Source of the DNA: an uncultured Lachnospiraceae bacterium | GTDB lineage: Bacteria; Bacillota; Clostridia; Lachnospirales; Lachnospiraceae | Assembly (NCBI GenBank): GCA_934317845.1 | Contig: CAKRES010000026.1 | Coordinates: forward strand, 1-22,447 | Direction of reading: 5' to 3' | DNA length: 22,447 nt | In this document: positions 14,206 through 22,324 of the stretch, piece after piece | Numbering within the stretch: position 1 is the first letter of the stretch | How the letters are laid out: every line of letters begins with the position of its first letter | The notes under the pieces: generated by a model | Told to the model about the DNA's origin: nothing | Seen by the model: the letters and a program-made list of their open reading frames with translations, nothing else | The model's database searches: none | Made by a program: the position numbers and the translations under genes

Positions 14206-14793
14206 TTATTTAGACACCCAGGTAAGTACCTGATTGATAATCTGCATCAACTGCTGTTTCAAACTTTCCTCGTGATAGATCACCCTTCGGCTCAAGATCA
14301 TGCCATTCATGATGCTGATCAACGTCTCTGCTAAGTCACTTGCTTTCATATCATTCTTGATCTCTCCGGACTGCATACCTGCTTCAATCAATTCGGTTAA
14401 AAATCGTGCACGCTCTTCAATACACTGAGAGATCATTTCTCTGGTGTCACTGTTATGCAACAGCTCTTCGTAATTCAGGATGATCGCTGAAATCTCTTTG
14501 TAGTTGCCATAGTAGGTCGCATATACATCAAAGAAATCCTGAATCTTCGTAAAGGTATCGCTTTCCTTGGAACGTACCGTATCCATAATGCTGCGGTCAA
14601 ATTTCACGAAAAACTCTACCACTGCGATCAGCACTTCATTGATACCACCAAAATGCTTATAGATCACGTTCTCCTGTATGTTTCCTTTCATGGCAAGTCC
14701 TTTCAGTGTCAACGCTGAGAGTCCCGACTCACTGATCAACTCAATCGCAGCGACCAGAATGCGATCCTGCTGTGAAATAAAACTTGCGTTCAT
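14206..14793 (-). CDS. TetR family transcriptional regulator
   Basis: This 195-residue protein has an N-terminal TetR helix-turn-helix (about 8-52, ending LKGLAMKGNIQENVIYKHFGG) and a helical C-terminal ligand and dimer domain. The start at 14793 is chosen because AAAGGGGGA lies about 7 nt before that ATG. The reading frame opens at a TTG seven codons upstream (14814) that would put the ribosome binding site inside the gene. It sits between pheA (24-nt gap) and the receiver gene (13-nt gap) in one run. The ligand is unknown. No operator palindrome is obvious in the pheA promoter. Confidence 0.9.
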   Translation of the reverse strand: MNASFISQQDRILVAAIELISESGLSALTLKGLAMKGNIQENVIYKHFGGINEVLIAVVEFFVKFDRSIMDTVRSKESDTFTKIQDFFDVYATYYGNYKEISAIILNYEELLHNSDTREMISQCIEERARFLTELIEAGMQSGEIKNDMKASDLAETLISIMNGMILSRRVIYHEESLKQQLMQIINQVLTWVSK

Positions 14794-14817
14794 TTCGTTT
14801 CCCCCTTTCGGCAATCA

Positions 14818-15699
14818 CTATAGCTTCGTATGGTAATTCCCTAATATTCGTAGTTCAATACTGCTCTTCGCAATCTCTGAAAGTGCTTCTTGTACCGGCT
14901 CTTCCTTCAGATTGCCAATAAATTCAAGATAAAAATAATACTCCCACTGTTTGCCCGGAATCGGTCTTGATTCGATCATCGTCATGTTCAGCGCATGCTT
15001 GTCAAACGAACCTAAGATCCGGTACAGGCTACCACTCTTATGAGGCAGGCCAAAGGTGATTCCGATCTTATTCGCACAGGATTCAAACATCTTCTCCTTG
15101 TGCAGGATAATAAACCTGGTTGCATTATTCTTATTGTTGTTACCTATCGGATTCAGGATGGAGAGCCCATATAGTCTCGCAGCACGCGCACTTGCGATCG
15201 CCGCCTGTGTGATGTCCTGATCATCCCTTACCTTCCTGGCACTCACCGCAGTATTTACCATACTGACCTGATGCCAGAGCGTCTGCTCCAGAAAATGGCT
15301 GCATTGCATCAATCCCTGTGGATGAGAGTATACGGTCTTAATGTCCTCCATGCGGGCACCCGGCAATGCCATGACTGCCTGATTCACCTCAATGATCTGT
15401 TCGCCCACGATCGTGACGTCGTACTCGCTGAGCAGGTCATAATTGCTCTCTACATTCCCTGCTGAGGAATTCTCGATCGGCAGTACTCCGTAATCGGCCT
15501 GCCCCTCTACCAATGCTTCCATTACTTTACGAAAATTAGCAACCGGCAGCCGTTTGGTCGTTTCGCCAAAAAACTGCACTGCTGCCTCCTCCGCAAAAGC
15601 TCCTGGCACTCCGGAATAAGCAACTAACGATTCTTCATTCACCGGCAGTAAGGAAACGGTCTGAAACTGCTGAAGTTTCATCATCACGCTTTCACTCAT
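14818..15699 (-). CDS. pheA: Prephenate dehydratase, monofunctional (P-protein-like without chorismate mutase)
   Basis: This enzyme converts prephenate to phenylpyruvate, the committed step to phenylalanine. It is cytoplasmic and 293 residues long. The catalytic domain runs from about 26 (VAYSGVPGAFAEEA) to 200, with VLPIENSSAGNV at 72-83, YSHPQGLMQC at 124-133 and the catalytic T-R-F at 194-196 (NNATRFI). A C-terminal ACT domain follows with GSLYRIL and the phenylalanine-binding ESRP at 243-246. Sequence style is that of clostridial bifunctional P-proteins, but the about 90-residue chorismate mutase domain is absent. Only a 25-residue stub (MMKLQQFQTVSLLPVNEESL) precedes the dehydratase. The ATG has AAGGAGGAAG before it, so this is a real start. 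It heads a unit with tetR and a receiver gene. Confidence 0.93.
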   Translation of the reverse strand: MSESVMMKLQQFQTVSLLPVNEESLVAYSGVPGAFAEEAAVQFFGETTKRLPVANFRKVMEALVEGQADYGVLPIENSSAGNVESNYDLLSEYDVTIVGEQIIEVNQAVMALPGARMEDIKTVYSHPQGLMQCSHFLEQTLWHQVSMVNTAVSARKVRDDQDITQAAIASARAARLYGLSILNPIGNNNKNNATRFIILHKEKMFESCANKIGITFGLPHKSGSLYRILGSFDKHALNMTMIESRPIPGKQWEYYFYLEFIGNLKEEPVQEALSEIAKSSIELRILGNYHTKL

Positions 15700-15741
15700 T
15701 CCACTTCCTCCTTACGCCTTTTTTCCTCATATGTCTACATA

Positions 15742-15770
15742 ATTATACCATCATTTTCCTTTTTCGTAAA
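15742..15770 (-). promoter_or_regulatory. Promoter of the pheA-tetR-receiver unit
   Basis: On the minus strand, TTTACG (15765-15770) and TATAAT (15742-15747) are 17 nt apart, with TGG directly before the -10 (extended -10). The -35 lies 3 nt past the folC stop codon. The leader is about 35 nt, too short for a T-box or leader-peptide attenuator. Confidence 0.75.
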
Positions 15771-15773
15771 CTA

Positions 15774-17072
15774 CTATTCGCACAGGATCGCCAGCGAGAG
15801 CGAACCAAAGATCACGTAAATGTCATCTGAAGCTGTCTTTTTCCACTGTGCGATCTGCGTTTTCAAAGAAGAAAGCACCTCACATTCCACCGGATCTTCC
15901 CTCTGATTTTTTTTCTGTATGACAAGGATCTTGTCTCTCAGCTCAGATGCCAAAAGCCGCCGCTGCTCATTCGGGGAGGAAATCGTATAAATCTTTGCCG
16001 CATACGGCAGCATCTTTTCGATCATCGCCTCTACTTCCTTATCCTTATATACCCCCATAACAAAGTTGAACTTCCTGCCCGGTGCATAAAAGGTCAGCGT
16101 TTCCATGAGCCGCTCTACGGCATCCACGTTGTGCGCCCCGTCCCGCAAAATGAGCGGATGACTGCAAAGCACTTCAAACCGCCCCCGCCATGTTGCCTGC
16201 TCCATTCCTTTTTTCCGGGCTTCTGCCGATACCGGAAGAACTTTCTCTACCATGCGCAGTGTTTCCAAAGCAGTGATGGCATTATCCACCTGATAAGAAC
16301 CAAGCATATGCAGAACATAGTCCTGTTCCTGATAAGAAAAACGTGTCCCTGCAAAGGAAAATGCTGCCGGAACGCGGGAACAGACCACATAAGGAGACGC
16401 ATTCTTTTCCGCCTCACAGATCAGCGTCTGCCGTGCTTCCTCTGCCATCGGAGAAATGATGACCGGAACATGTTCTCTCATGATCCCTGCTTTTTCTTTT
16501 GCTATAGCGGATAAGGTATCTCCCAAAAATGCCATGTGATCTCTGCTGATCGAAGCAAATACGGTGGCAAGCGGCTGCTTTACAACATTGGTCGCATCCA
16601 GACGTCCTCCCATTCCCGTTTCCAGAAGCACTACATCCACCTTTTCCTGTACAAAACAGCAAAAGGCGATCGCTGTTTCTACTTCAAATGCAGTAGGAAA
16701 TAAAAATCCCTCTTTCTCCATGCTGCATGCCTGCTCGTATACCCGGTAGCAGGCAGATAAAAATGCTGCTTCCTCCACGTTTTTGTCGTTGATCTGATAA
16801 CGTTCCAGGTAGGTAAAAAGTGTCGGCGAATTATATCGTCCCACCCGATAACCGGCTGCCAGAAAGCACGCATCTAAAAAGGCGCAGATGGAACCTTTTC
16901 CATTCGTTCCTGCGATGTGGATCACCGGTTTTTGATCCTGTGGATCACCCAATCTTTTTAACAGCTCCCTGATACAGTCAAGCCCCAGCCGGCTGCCAAA
17001 TGAAGCGGCATAGGCAAGGAATTCCTGCGCTGCTTCCATATCAAATTGTTCCTTCGTCCAATCATTTCTCAT
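15774..17072 (-). CDS. folC: Folylpolyglutamate synthase / dihydrofolate synthase
   Basis: FolC adds glutamate to dihydropteroate and to reduced folates using ATP, in the cytoplasm. At 432 residues it has the usual Mur-ligase-like two-domain length. It shows the P-loop IAGTNGKGS at about 53-61, the region ETGMGGRLDATN with the conserved GGRLDATN, the HMAFLGDTL...AKEKAGI segment, and the C-terminal domain start LRDGAHN with MGVYKDKE. The start at 17072 is preferred (TGGGGA 5 nt upstream). An ATG at 17084 has a Shine-Dalgarno run directly against it with no spacer. Either start overlaps the preceding membrane-protein gene, by 11 or 23 nt, so translation is coupled. No terminator follows; the next gene has its own promoter. 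Confidence 0.93.
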   Translation of the reverse strand: MRNDWTKEQFDMEAAQEFLAYAASFGSRLGLDCIRELLKRLGDPQDQKPVIHIAGTNGKGSICAFLDACFLAAGYRVGRYNSPTLFTYLERYQINDKNVEEAAFLSACYRVYEQACSMEKEGFLFPTAFEVETAIAFCCFVQEKVDVVLLETGMGGRLDATNVVKQPLATVFASISRDHMAFLGDTLSAIAKEKAGIMREHVPVIISPMAEEARQTLICEAEKNASPYVVCSRVPAAFSFAGTRFSYQEQDYVLHMLGSYQVDNAITALETLRMVEKVLPVSAEARKKGMEQATWRGRFEVLCSHPLILRDGAHNVDAVERLMETLTFYAPGRKFNFVMGVYKDKEVEAMIEKMLPYAAKIYTISSPNEQRRLLASELRDKILVIQKKNQREDPVECEVLSSLKTQIAQWKKTASDDIYVIFGSLSLAILCE

Positions 17073-18300
17073 CTTTTTCCCCATTCCTTTTGCATAACTT
17101 CTTCATCTGTTTCACATCTTCTGTTGTCGTTTCGTCTGCTCCGTACCGACACCTTGCATAAAGCTGCGTCAGAGCATGCACATTTTCTCCGGATGACAGC
17201 TCCACCAGGCGTTCAATATCATGGCAGGATTTGTCTGCTCCGAGCAGATCCCTGTTTTTATAGCGGAGGATCTTTTGTTTGTAAAGCCTGCGCAGCCTAT
17301 GGTTTAACGTCATCGGCTCCTTTCCTCTGCCCTGCTTCTTTTCTTTTTTTACGGTATCGATCCGTCCCGGCAAAAGAGTCTCGACCTGATCTGTTTTGGG
17401 CTGACGTTTCTTTAGCAAAAACCGCACCAGCCGCCGGAGCAGTTTCAGCAAAAGCCAGCCTGTAAACAGGAGGAATGCAAGGTAGATCAGACTATTCAAA
17501 AGTGAAAACCCTTCCCCATTTCCGGCCGCAGAAAATGCAGTTACCTCCGGCATCTGGTAGGAAACGCTGTCGATCTTTAACAATCGCAGAAAGTAGAAGT
17601 ATACATACATGACTGCATACACCACCTGATAGATCACCTTTAACACAAACCGCCCTACTTCGTTGGCAATGTCATACCGGATCAGCAGCCGTCCTAAAAG
17701 CAGTCCGCCAAGCAAGATCGCAATGATCGCAAATACAAGAGTGGAATTACTCTGTATGATCTTTTTCAATGGAATTCCCGACACATCATTCGTAGCATCC
17801 AGATAGGAAGCAATCCCTTCCAGATATGTAATAAAGTAATAAAGGATCAGCATACCGATCGGAATCACATAGGCGAGCAGCTTTAACACATCATCCTTTA
17901 CCCAAATGCTGCACAGATAGATAAAGATCGCAATCAGAAAGCTGGGCCACGGAAGATCTATGATCGGCGCTGCCTTATATCCCCGTTTGATATAAAAGCA
18001 GGCTGACACGATCAGATAGCCGCCAACGCCCGTAAGCAGCACCCTTATGTTGAGCGCAAAGGGCAGCACATAAATAAGTCCGAGCAGTACCCCGTGCGAT
18101 AAGATCATCGAAAGATTCCCCGGTGCAAGCTCCCGGAAAATATATGACAAAAGAAAGAGTGCTACGCATACCGGAATGAGAAACAGATCCGGTGCCTCCT
18201 TAATAAAAAGCACTTCCAGAAAACATACGATCAGCGATGCAAAAATCGAATCATACAACAGGCTCAAGATCACACGAAGTTTTTTTACCTTACTTTTCAT
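17062..18300 (-). CDS. Multi-pass membrane protein with DUF4129-like tail (TgpA-like, no transglutaminase)
   Basis: This 412-residue protein has about eight to nine hydrophobic helices. Six lie between 12 and 160 and two or three between 187 and 240, with another at about 268-287. A long basic cytoplasmic segment follows, ending with the pattern RRLYKQKIL...SSGENVHALTQLYARCRYG (about 338-387), which resembles the DUF4129 tail of TgpA-type proteins. The transglutaminase catalytic triad domain normally found between the membrane segments is absent. Third in a run after moxR and a DUF58 gene, it fits the membrane partner of that system. AGAAGGG precedes the ATG. It overlaps folC at its end. The assignment to the TgpA layout rests on context and the tail pattern. 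Confidence 0.72.
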   Translation of the reverse strand: MKSKVKKLRVILSLLYDSIFASLIVCFLEVLFIKEAPDLFLIPVCVALFLLSYIFRELAPGNLSMILSHGVLLGLIYVLPFALNIRVLLTGVGGYLIVSACFYIKRGYKAAPIIDLPWPSFLIAIFIYLCSIWVKDDVLKLLAYVIPIGMLILYYFITYLEGIASYLDATNDVSGIPLKKIIQSNSTLVFAIIAILLGGLLLGRLLIRYDIANEVGRFVLKVIYQVVYAVMYVYFYFLRLLKIDSVSYQMPEVTAFSAAGNGEGFSLLNSLIYLAFLLFTGWLLLKLLRRLVRFLLKKRQPKTDQVETLLPGRIDTVKKEKKQGRGKEPMTLNHRLRRLYKQKILRYKNRDLLGADKSCHDIERLVELSSGENVHALTQLYARCRYGADETTTEDVKQMKKLCKRNGEKDEK

Positions 18301-18318
18301 AAAACCCTTCTTTCCACG

Positions 18319-19440
18319 CTAAGCTTTTTCCAGTTTTATTTCCACGTCATGGATGTACGGACGCACCCGCTCATACCGCTGAATATCAAAATACGGACAC
18401 AGCATCGAAACTGCTCCTGTGGATCGCTGCAGCTGATCCAGCATTTTCATCAGATCTTCTTTATAATAAGGAGAAATGACGATATATTCGATTGTCTTAT
18501 CTGCCCGTGCGATCTCCTCTGATACGATCTGCTGAAACTTTAAAAGACCGGCATTTTCAGAAATGCGTGTTAAACATTGATCCATTGCCAGCACATGATT
18601 TCCGCTGCAGCCGGAAGCAAGACCTGCACATTCGCCACTGACCACATCCACGCCATTTGACGCAAAGGAAACCGGAACCTTCTTACGGACAAACCATTCA
18701 AACATGGTGCCGCACAGTTCTATCGCAATTTCCCTCAATTTCTCATAATGGATCATCGTATTTGTCTCCAGATTAAGCAGGATACGCACCTTGCGGTCGG
18801 AAGCCGGATCATACACATTTACCTTCAGATCCCCCGTTCTGGCCGTTGCCTTCCAGTTAATATACCGCTCATGGTCTGTCGGTACATAATCCCGGATTCC
18901 ACGAAACAAATACGGATCTTCCAGCAGGCTGCTGCGATTTAAAAATTCCCCATACATGCTCTGAAATGCAATCTGCACCTGCTTCTCTGTCCGCCTTTTC
19001 GGCAGAACCAGCAAATGACTGTCATTTTCTATTTTTTTTGCAAACTTATGTGTCAGGAAAAAATCCCTGGTCAGCAGATGCACAAAGGACAGTTCATAAT
19101 ATCCCCTCTTTTGTGCAGTAAAAAACAGTCTTCTTGTCACCCTCTGGTGTCCGAGGACAGAGTAGACCTCGTTGCGGTGATTGGAATCTGTCACATAGGA
19201 ATTATCCATATTTTCAAATACAAAGGATTTGGAACAGGAAAATTTTATATGAAACACCGGGAGGGGCAGTGCTTTACGGTTCGCCACACACTCGGTCAGA
19301 GAACTTTTCTCCCCTGCACGCACATATTTGTCATCAAAAAGAACCTCTACCTCAAGCTCCCTGTCCCAATGGTTACGATAAAGTATCGTTTGCGCAAGAA
19401 AAATAAGGAGCCCAATTATTACAGCAACGATCAATTCCAT
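18319..19440 (-). CDS. DUF58 domain protein, membrane anchored
   Basis: This 373-residue protein has an N-terminal membrane helix (MELIVAVIIGLLIFLAQTIL), a beta-rich region to about 150, and the DUF58 core at 179-211 (FRGIRDYVPTDHERYINWKATA then GDLKVNVYD). A VWA-like fold follows. DUF58 proteins pair with MoxR ATPases in envelope-related assembly or maturation systems; the substrate is not known. The start at 19440 forms a TAATG junction with the moxR stop codon, and GGAG lies 7 nt before it. An in-frame TTG four codons upstream lacks spacing for that site. The next gene starts after 18 nt. Confidence 0.88.
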   Translation of the reverse strand: MELIVAVIIGLLIFLAQTILYRNHWDRELEVEVLFDDKYVRAGEKSSLTECVANRKALPLPVFHIKFSCSKSFVFENMDNSYVTDSNHRNEVYSVLGHQRVTRRLFFTAQKRGYYELSFVHLLTRDFFLTHKFAKKIENDSHLLVLPKRRTEKQVQIAFQSMYGEFLNRSSLLEDPYLFRGIRDYVPTDHERYINWKATARTGDLKVNVYDPASDRKVRILLNLETNTMIHYEKLREIAIELCGTMFEWFVRKKVPVSFASNGVDVVSGECAGLASGCSGNHVLAMDQCLTRISENAGLLKFQQIVSEEIARADKTIEYIVISPYYKEDLMKMLDQLQRSTGAVSMLCPYFDIQRYERVRPYIHDVEIKLEKA

Positions 19441-20393
19441 TATTTGCTCCAATCCTCAACCGGTACCTCAACCCTCGCAACCAGATCTTTTACCAATTGC
19501 CTGCTCTGTTTCAGCGTATGAAAATCACCTACGGAAAAAATACGGTGACTCACTACATAAGGAGCTAAATATCTCACATCATCCGGCTCTACATATTCCC
19601 TGCCGCAAATGGCGGCGTAGGACTGACAGGCACGAAGCAGGGAAAGTGTCGCTCTCGTACTGGCTCCTATTACCATATCAGAAACCGTTCTTGTTTTCAT
19701 GATAATATCGACCAGATATTCCCGCACGGCCGGATGGACAAATACTTTTTTTACCGTCTGCGTGATCTCCGTTATCTGTGCAAGAGTACAGACCGCATGA
19801 ACGTCCTCCAAAGGAGACTTCTCAACAAAGCGTTCCATCACTGAAAGTTCTTCGTCCTTGGACATTGTACCCATATCCAGCTTCATCAAAAAACGGTCTA
19901 ACTGTGCTTCCGGCAAAGGATACGTTCCCGTAGTTTCTATTGGATTCTCTGTTGCGATCACAAAAAAAGAAGCATCCAGATCCATCGTCGTACCATCGAT
20001 CGTAACCTGCCGTTCCTCCATCGCCTCTAATAGTGCCGACTGCGTTCGCGGTGTGGTACGATTGATCTCATCTGCCAGCAGTATATCCGTAAAAACAGGT
20101 CCCTTTTTCAAATGAAATTCGGCATCCTTCGGACTGTAAACATTTAATCCCACAATATCAGAAGGCATCAGATCGGGGGTCATCTGCACGCGCTTGAAGC
20201 TTCCGCCGATACTTTTCGCCAGAGTTTTTGCAAGCATCGTCTTGCCCGTTCCCGGATCATCCTCCAGTAACACATGTCCATTTGCAAACAATGCCGTAAC
20301 GATCAGCGTAATCAGCTCTTCCTTTCCCACGATGACCTTTTTGATCTCTTTTGTCATTTTCTCACTATAGCTATGTACCTCTGAGATATTCAT
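19440..20393 (-). CDS. MoxR family AAA+ ATPase
   Basis: This 317-residue ATPase of the MoxR class has Walker A DDPGTGKT at 45-52, Walker B LLADEINR at 105-112, sensor 1 ATENP at 147-151 and the YPLPEAQLDRF motif at 158-168. The region from about 240 on is the helical lid with MVIGASTRATLSLLRACQS. Members act as chaperone-like ATPases with a VWA/DUF58 partner. The partner here is directly downstream and overlaps by one base (TAATG). The Walker A carries Asp-Asp where most MoxR proteins have Asp-Val before PGxGKT. AGAAAGGAATT precedes the ATG. The promoter is not clear. Confidence 0.93.
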   Translation of the reverse strand: MNISEVHSYSEKMTKEIKKVIVGKEELITLIVTALFANGHVLLEDDPGTGKTMLAKTLAKSIGGSFKRVQMTPDLMPSDIVGLNVYSPKDAEFHLKKGPVFTDILLADEINRTTPRTQSALLEAMEERQVTIDGTTMDLDASFFVIATENPIETTGTYPLPEAQLDRFLMKLDMGTMSKDEELSVMERFVEKSPLEDVHAVCTLAQITEITQTVKKVFVHPAVREYLVDIIMKTRTVSDMVIGASTRATLSLLRACQSYAAICGREYVEPDDVRYLAPYVVSHRIFSVGDFHTLKQSRQLVKDLVARVEVPVEDWSK

Positions 20394-20422
20394 TTTCCAA
20401 ATTCCTTTCTGTTTTATTTATA

Positions 20423-20466
20423 CAAAGAAACACAAACCTGCACCATCTGCAGATTTGTGTCAGCTT
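20423..20466. terminator. Intrinsic terminator after the polysaccharide deacetylase gene
   Basis: The minus strand has a 13-bp stem ACACAAATCTGCA with TGCAGGTTTGTGT (one T-G pair, 5-nt loop, 20430-20460), followed by TTCTTTG. The plus strand continues into CAGCTTTTT. It separates the deacetylase from moxR, which must therefore start in the 30 nt downstream of it or from readthrough. Confidence 0.75.
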
Positions 20467-20469
20467 TTT

Positions 20470-21447
20470 CTATTTAAACTTTTTCTGCTGCACCGGAGGC
20501 ACAGTCTCATCCAATGCCTTGTCCATCACGTAGCCTTTGGATTTTAACTGCTCGATCAGCGGCGTCAGCGACTCTACTGTATTATGCTTATTGACCAGAT
20601 CATGCATCAGCACGGTTGAATTCTTTTTATTTTTGGTATTCCGCTCCACGCTGCCCATGATATTATCAATGAGTGTCTGCACACTTAAATCTTTCGTCAC
20701 TGCATCTCCGTTAAGCGCATTCCAGTCGTAATATATATAGCCTTCTTCCGATAACCAGTCTGCCAGCTCCTTGATCGGTGTTTTGCTGACCGTATTGGAG
20801 CTTCCACCCGGAAAACGATAGAGTTTGGTACGCACTCCGGTCGCCTCGTAGATCAGATCCGACATCTTTGTCACATCCTCCTGAAACGCCTCTAAGGAAG
20901 CGTAAATGGTCTTGTATTCGTGAGTATAAGAATGGATTCCGATCTGATGTCCCTGCTTTACGATCTTGCGGTAGCCTTCCATCGATTGCTCATCAGTCTT
21001 TCCCACTACAAAAAAAGTTGCTTTGACCTTTTCCTTTTTTAAGATGGAAAGAATCTCATCAAGATTGGCTGAGGGACCATCATCAAAGGTCAGGTACACC
21101 CGTTTTCCAGCTTCCACCGTGTCCTGTTCTTTGGACTCCTCTGTCGTCTGCTCTGAAACCTCTTCCTTTTCTCCAGAGGCTTTGACTTCCTGATTCTGCG
21201 TTTCTTTTACTGCCGTGAGATAATGTGCCTGCTGTGCACGATGCTGTCCCGCAAGCTGTTCCACCTGATCCTCCAACCCGGCAACCTGATATAACAGGTA
21301 CATGCTAAATGCTGCCGGAGCAAGTGAGATCGCACAGATCAATGTCATAATGATGTTTTTATACCGGTTGATGCGACGGCGGCGCATTGCCTGCTCCCGC
21401 TGTGCTCTGGCTTTTTTTAGTGCCAGTTCTTTTTCTTCGACTGTCAT
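20470..21447 (-). CDS. Membrane-anchored polysaccharide deacetylase (NodB domain)
   Basis: This 325-residue carbohydrate esterase family 4 protein removes acetyl groups from N-acetyl sugars, most likely peptidoglycan. It has a short basic N-terminus, one membrane helix at about 31-53, a coiled-coil-like and Glu/Ser-rich linker (54-115) and an extracellular NodB domain. Motifs are TFDDGPS at 120-126 (D122, D123), HSYTH at 172-176, RFPGGSS at 211-217 and LMHD at 280-283. The metal-binding Asp-His-His set is complete, so it should be active. AGGGAGAAG precedes the ATG. It follows the prepilin peptidase after 125 nt with a weak promoter candidate at 21529-21557 and ends at the terminator near 20430. 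Confidence 0.9.
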   Translation of the reverse strand: MTVEEKELALKKARAQREQAMRRRRINRYKNIIMTLICAISLAPAAFSMYLLYQVAGLEDQVEQLAGQHRAQQAHYLTAVKETQNQEVKASGEKEEVSEQTTEESKEQDTVEAGKRVYLTFDDGPSANLDEILSILKKEKVKATFFVVGKTDEQSMEGYRKIVKQGHQIGIHSYTHEYKTIYASLEAFQEDVTKMSDLIYEATGVRTKLYRFPGGSSNTVSKTPIKELADWLSEEGYIYYDWNALNGDAVTKDLSVQTLIDNIMGSVERNTKNKKNSTVLMHDLVNKHNTVESLTPLIEQLKSKGYVMDKALDETVPPVQQKKFK

Positions 21448-21528
21448 GTTGTCTTCTCCCTATATTTCTGTTCCATACGTCTTATACGTAGTATTTCCCC
21501 CATTGTTGTCATTCATACCTTTTTTATA

Positions 21529-21557
21529 GTTGTAGCAAAGTTTTTCCCGTTCGTCAA
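21529..21557 (-). promoter_or_regulatory. Weak promoter candidate for the deacetylase
   Basis: On the minus strand, TTGACG (21552-21557) and TACAAC (21529-21534) are 17 nt apart. The -35 is good and the -10 is poor. No hairpin separates this gene from the prepilin peptidase, so readthrough is possible. Confidence 0.3.
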
Positions 21558-21572
21558 TATGAAGCTACACTA

Positions 21573-22244
21573 TTACATCTGCATGGAATGAAGGATATAA
21601 TACAGATAACTGTCCACCAGCCGGATTCCGATGTCGGCATAAACGCTGACCGCCACACCTACACTTAAAAATGGTCCCAGTGCAAAATGCTCCGTCTTTT
21701 TTCTGCGTTTGGTGAGCAGCAGAAATACCGCATAGACGGCTCCACTGACAATTCCAATGAAAAATGCTATGACGATTGCTTTCGCTCCTAAAAAGAATCC
21801 TGCTGCAAACATCATTTTTATGTCTCCGCCACCAAAGCCATAGGGAATCACCTGAATGATCAGAAATAGCGGCACACTGATCAGCAGCATACCGATCAGC
21901 CGGGAAACAATACTAACCTGTGGAAATACAAAAATGGCGATGATCCCAAGCACAAGAATAGCGATGTTCCAGTACGGCGGGATCTCCTGTGTTTTCGCAT
22001 CAATGACCGCAATACAGAACAGAACGAAGAAGAGCATCCAGAGCAACACTGCCTGTACCGATATGCCATAATAAAACAGAATTGCAAATGAGAGTAACAC
22101 CTGCGCCAAATAGGTGGCAATACTTTCTTTTTTGGTTAATGGTTTTGCATCATGTGCGACCGCCTTTTTTGTCGGTATCCATTCGAGCAATGCAAGCACT
22201 GCCGACAGGATCGCATATATGATCAAAGAACTAAGAACTGTCAT
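21573..22244 (-). CDS. Prepilin peptidase, type IV (A24 family), minimal form
   Basis: This 223-residue polytopic aspartyl protease cleaves the leader of type IV prepilin-like proteins. The two catalytic aspartates are visible: D82 in IDAKTQEIP and D141 in FGGGDIKMM (the GxGD motif). It has about seven hydrophobic helices. The N-terminal cytoplasmic methyltransferase domain with two CxxC pairs found in full PilD/ComC is absent, so it is probably a peptidase only. The start at 22244 uses AAAGGGTG 9 nt upstream; a GTG at 22256 overlaps that site. No pilin or secretion gene is in the window, so its substrate must be encoded elsewhere. Confidence 0.88.
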   Translation of the reverse strand: MTVLSSLIIYAILSAVLALLEWIPTKKAVAHDAKPLTKKESIATYLAQVLLSFAILFYYGISVQAVLLWMLFFVLFCIAVIDAKTQEIPPYWNIAILVLGIIAIFVFPQVSIVSRLIGMLLISVPLFLIIQVIPYGFGGGDIKMMFAAGFFLGAKAIVIAFFIGIVSGAVYAVFLLLTKRRKKTEHFALGPFLSVGVAVSVYADIGIRLVDSYLYYILHSMQM

Positions 22245-22324
22245 GTGATTATACACCCTTTCTTTTATGTATTCCCAATTAGTCTACCATAATGGGATGT
22301 AAAGGGCAATAAAATCAACTCCAC

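Noticed and set aside
15700..15773. Possible T-box or leader-peptide attenuator before pheA
   Set aside because: The leader from the extended -10 promoter is only about 35 nt and contains neither a hairpin nor a Phe-rich reading frame.
16414..17465. Open frames inside folC and the membrane-protein gene on either strand
   Set aside because: They lie over well-supported coding sequence, have no ribosome binding site and no recognisable family.
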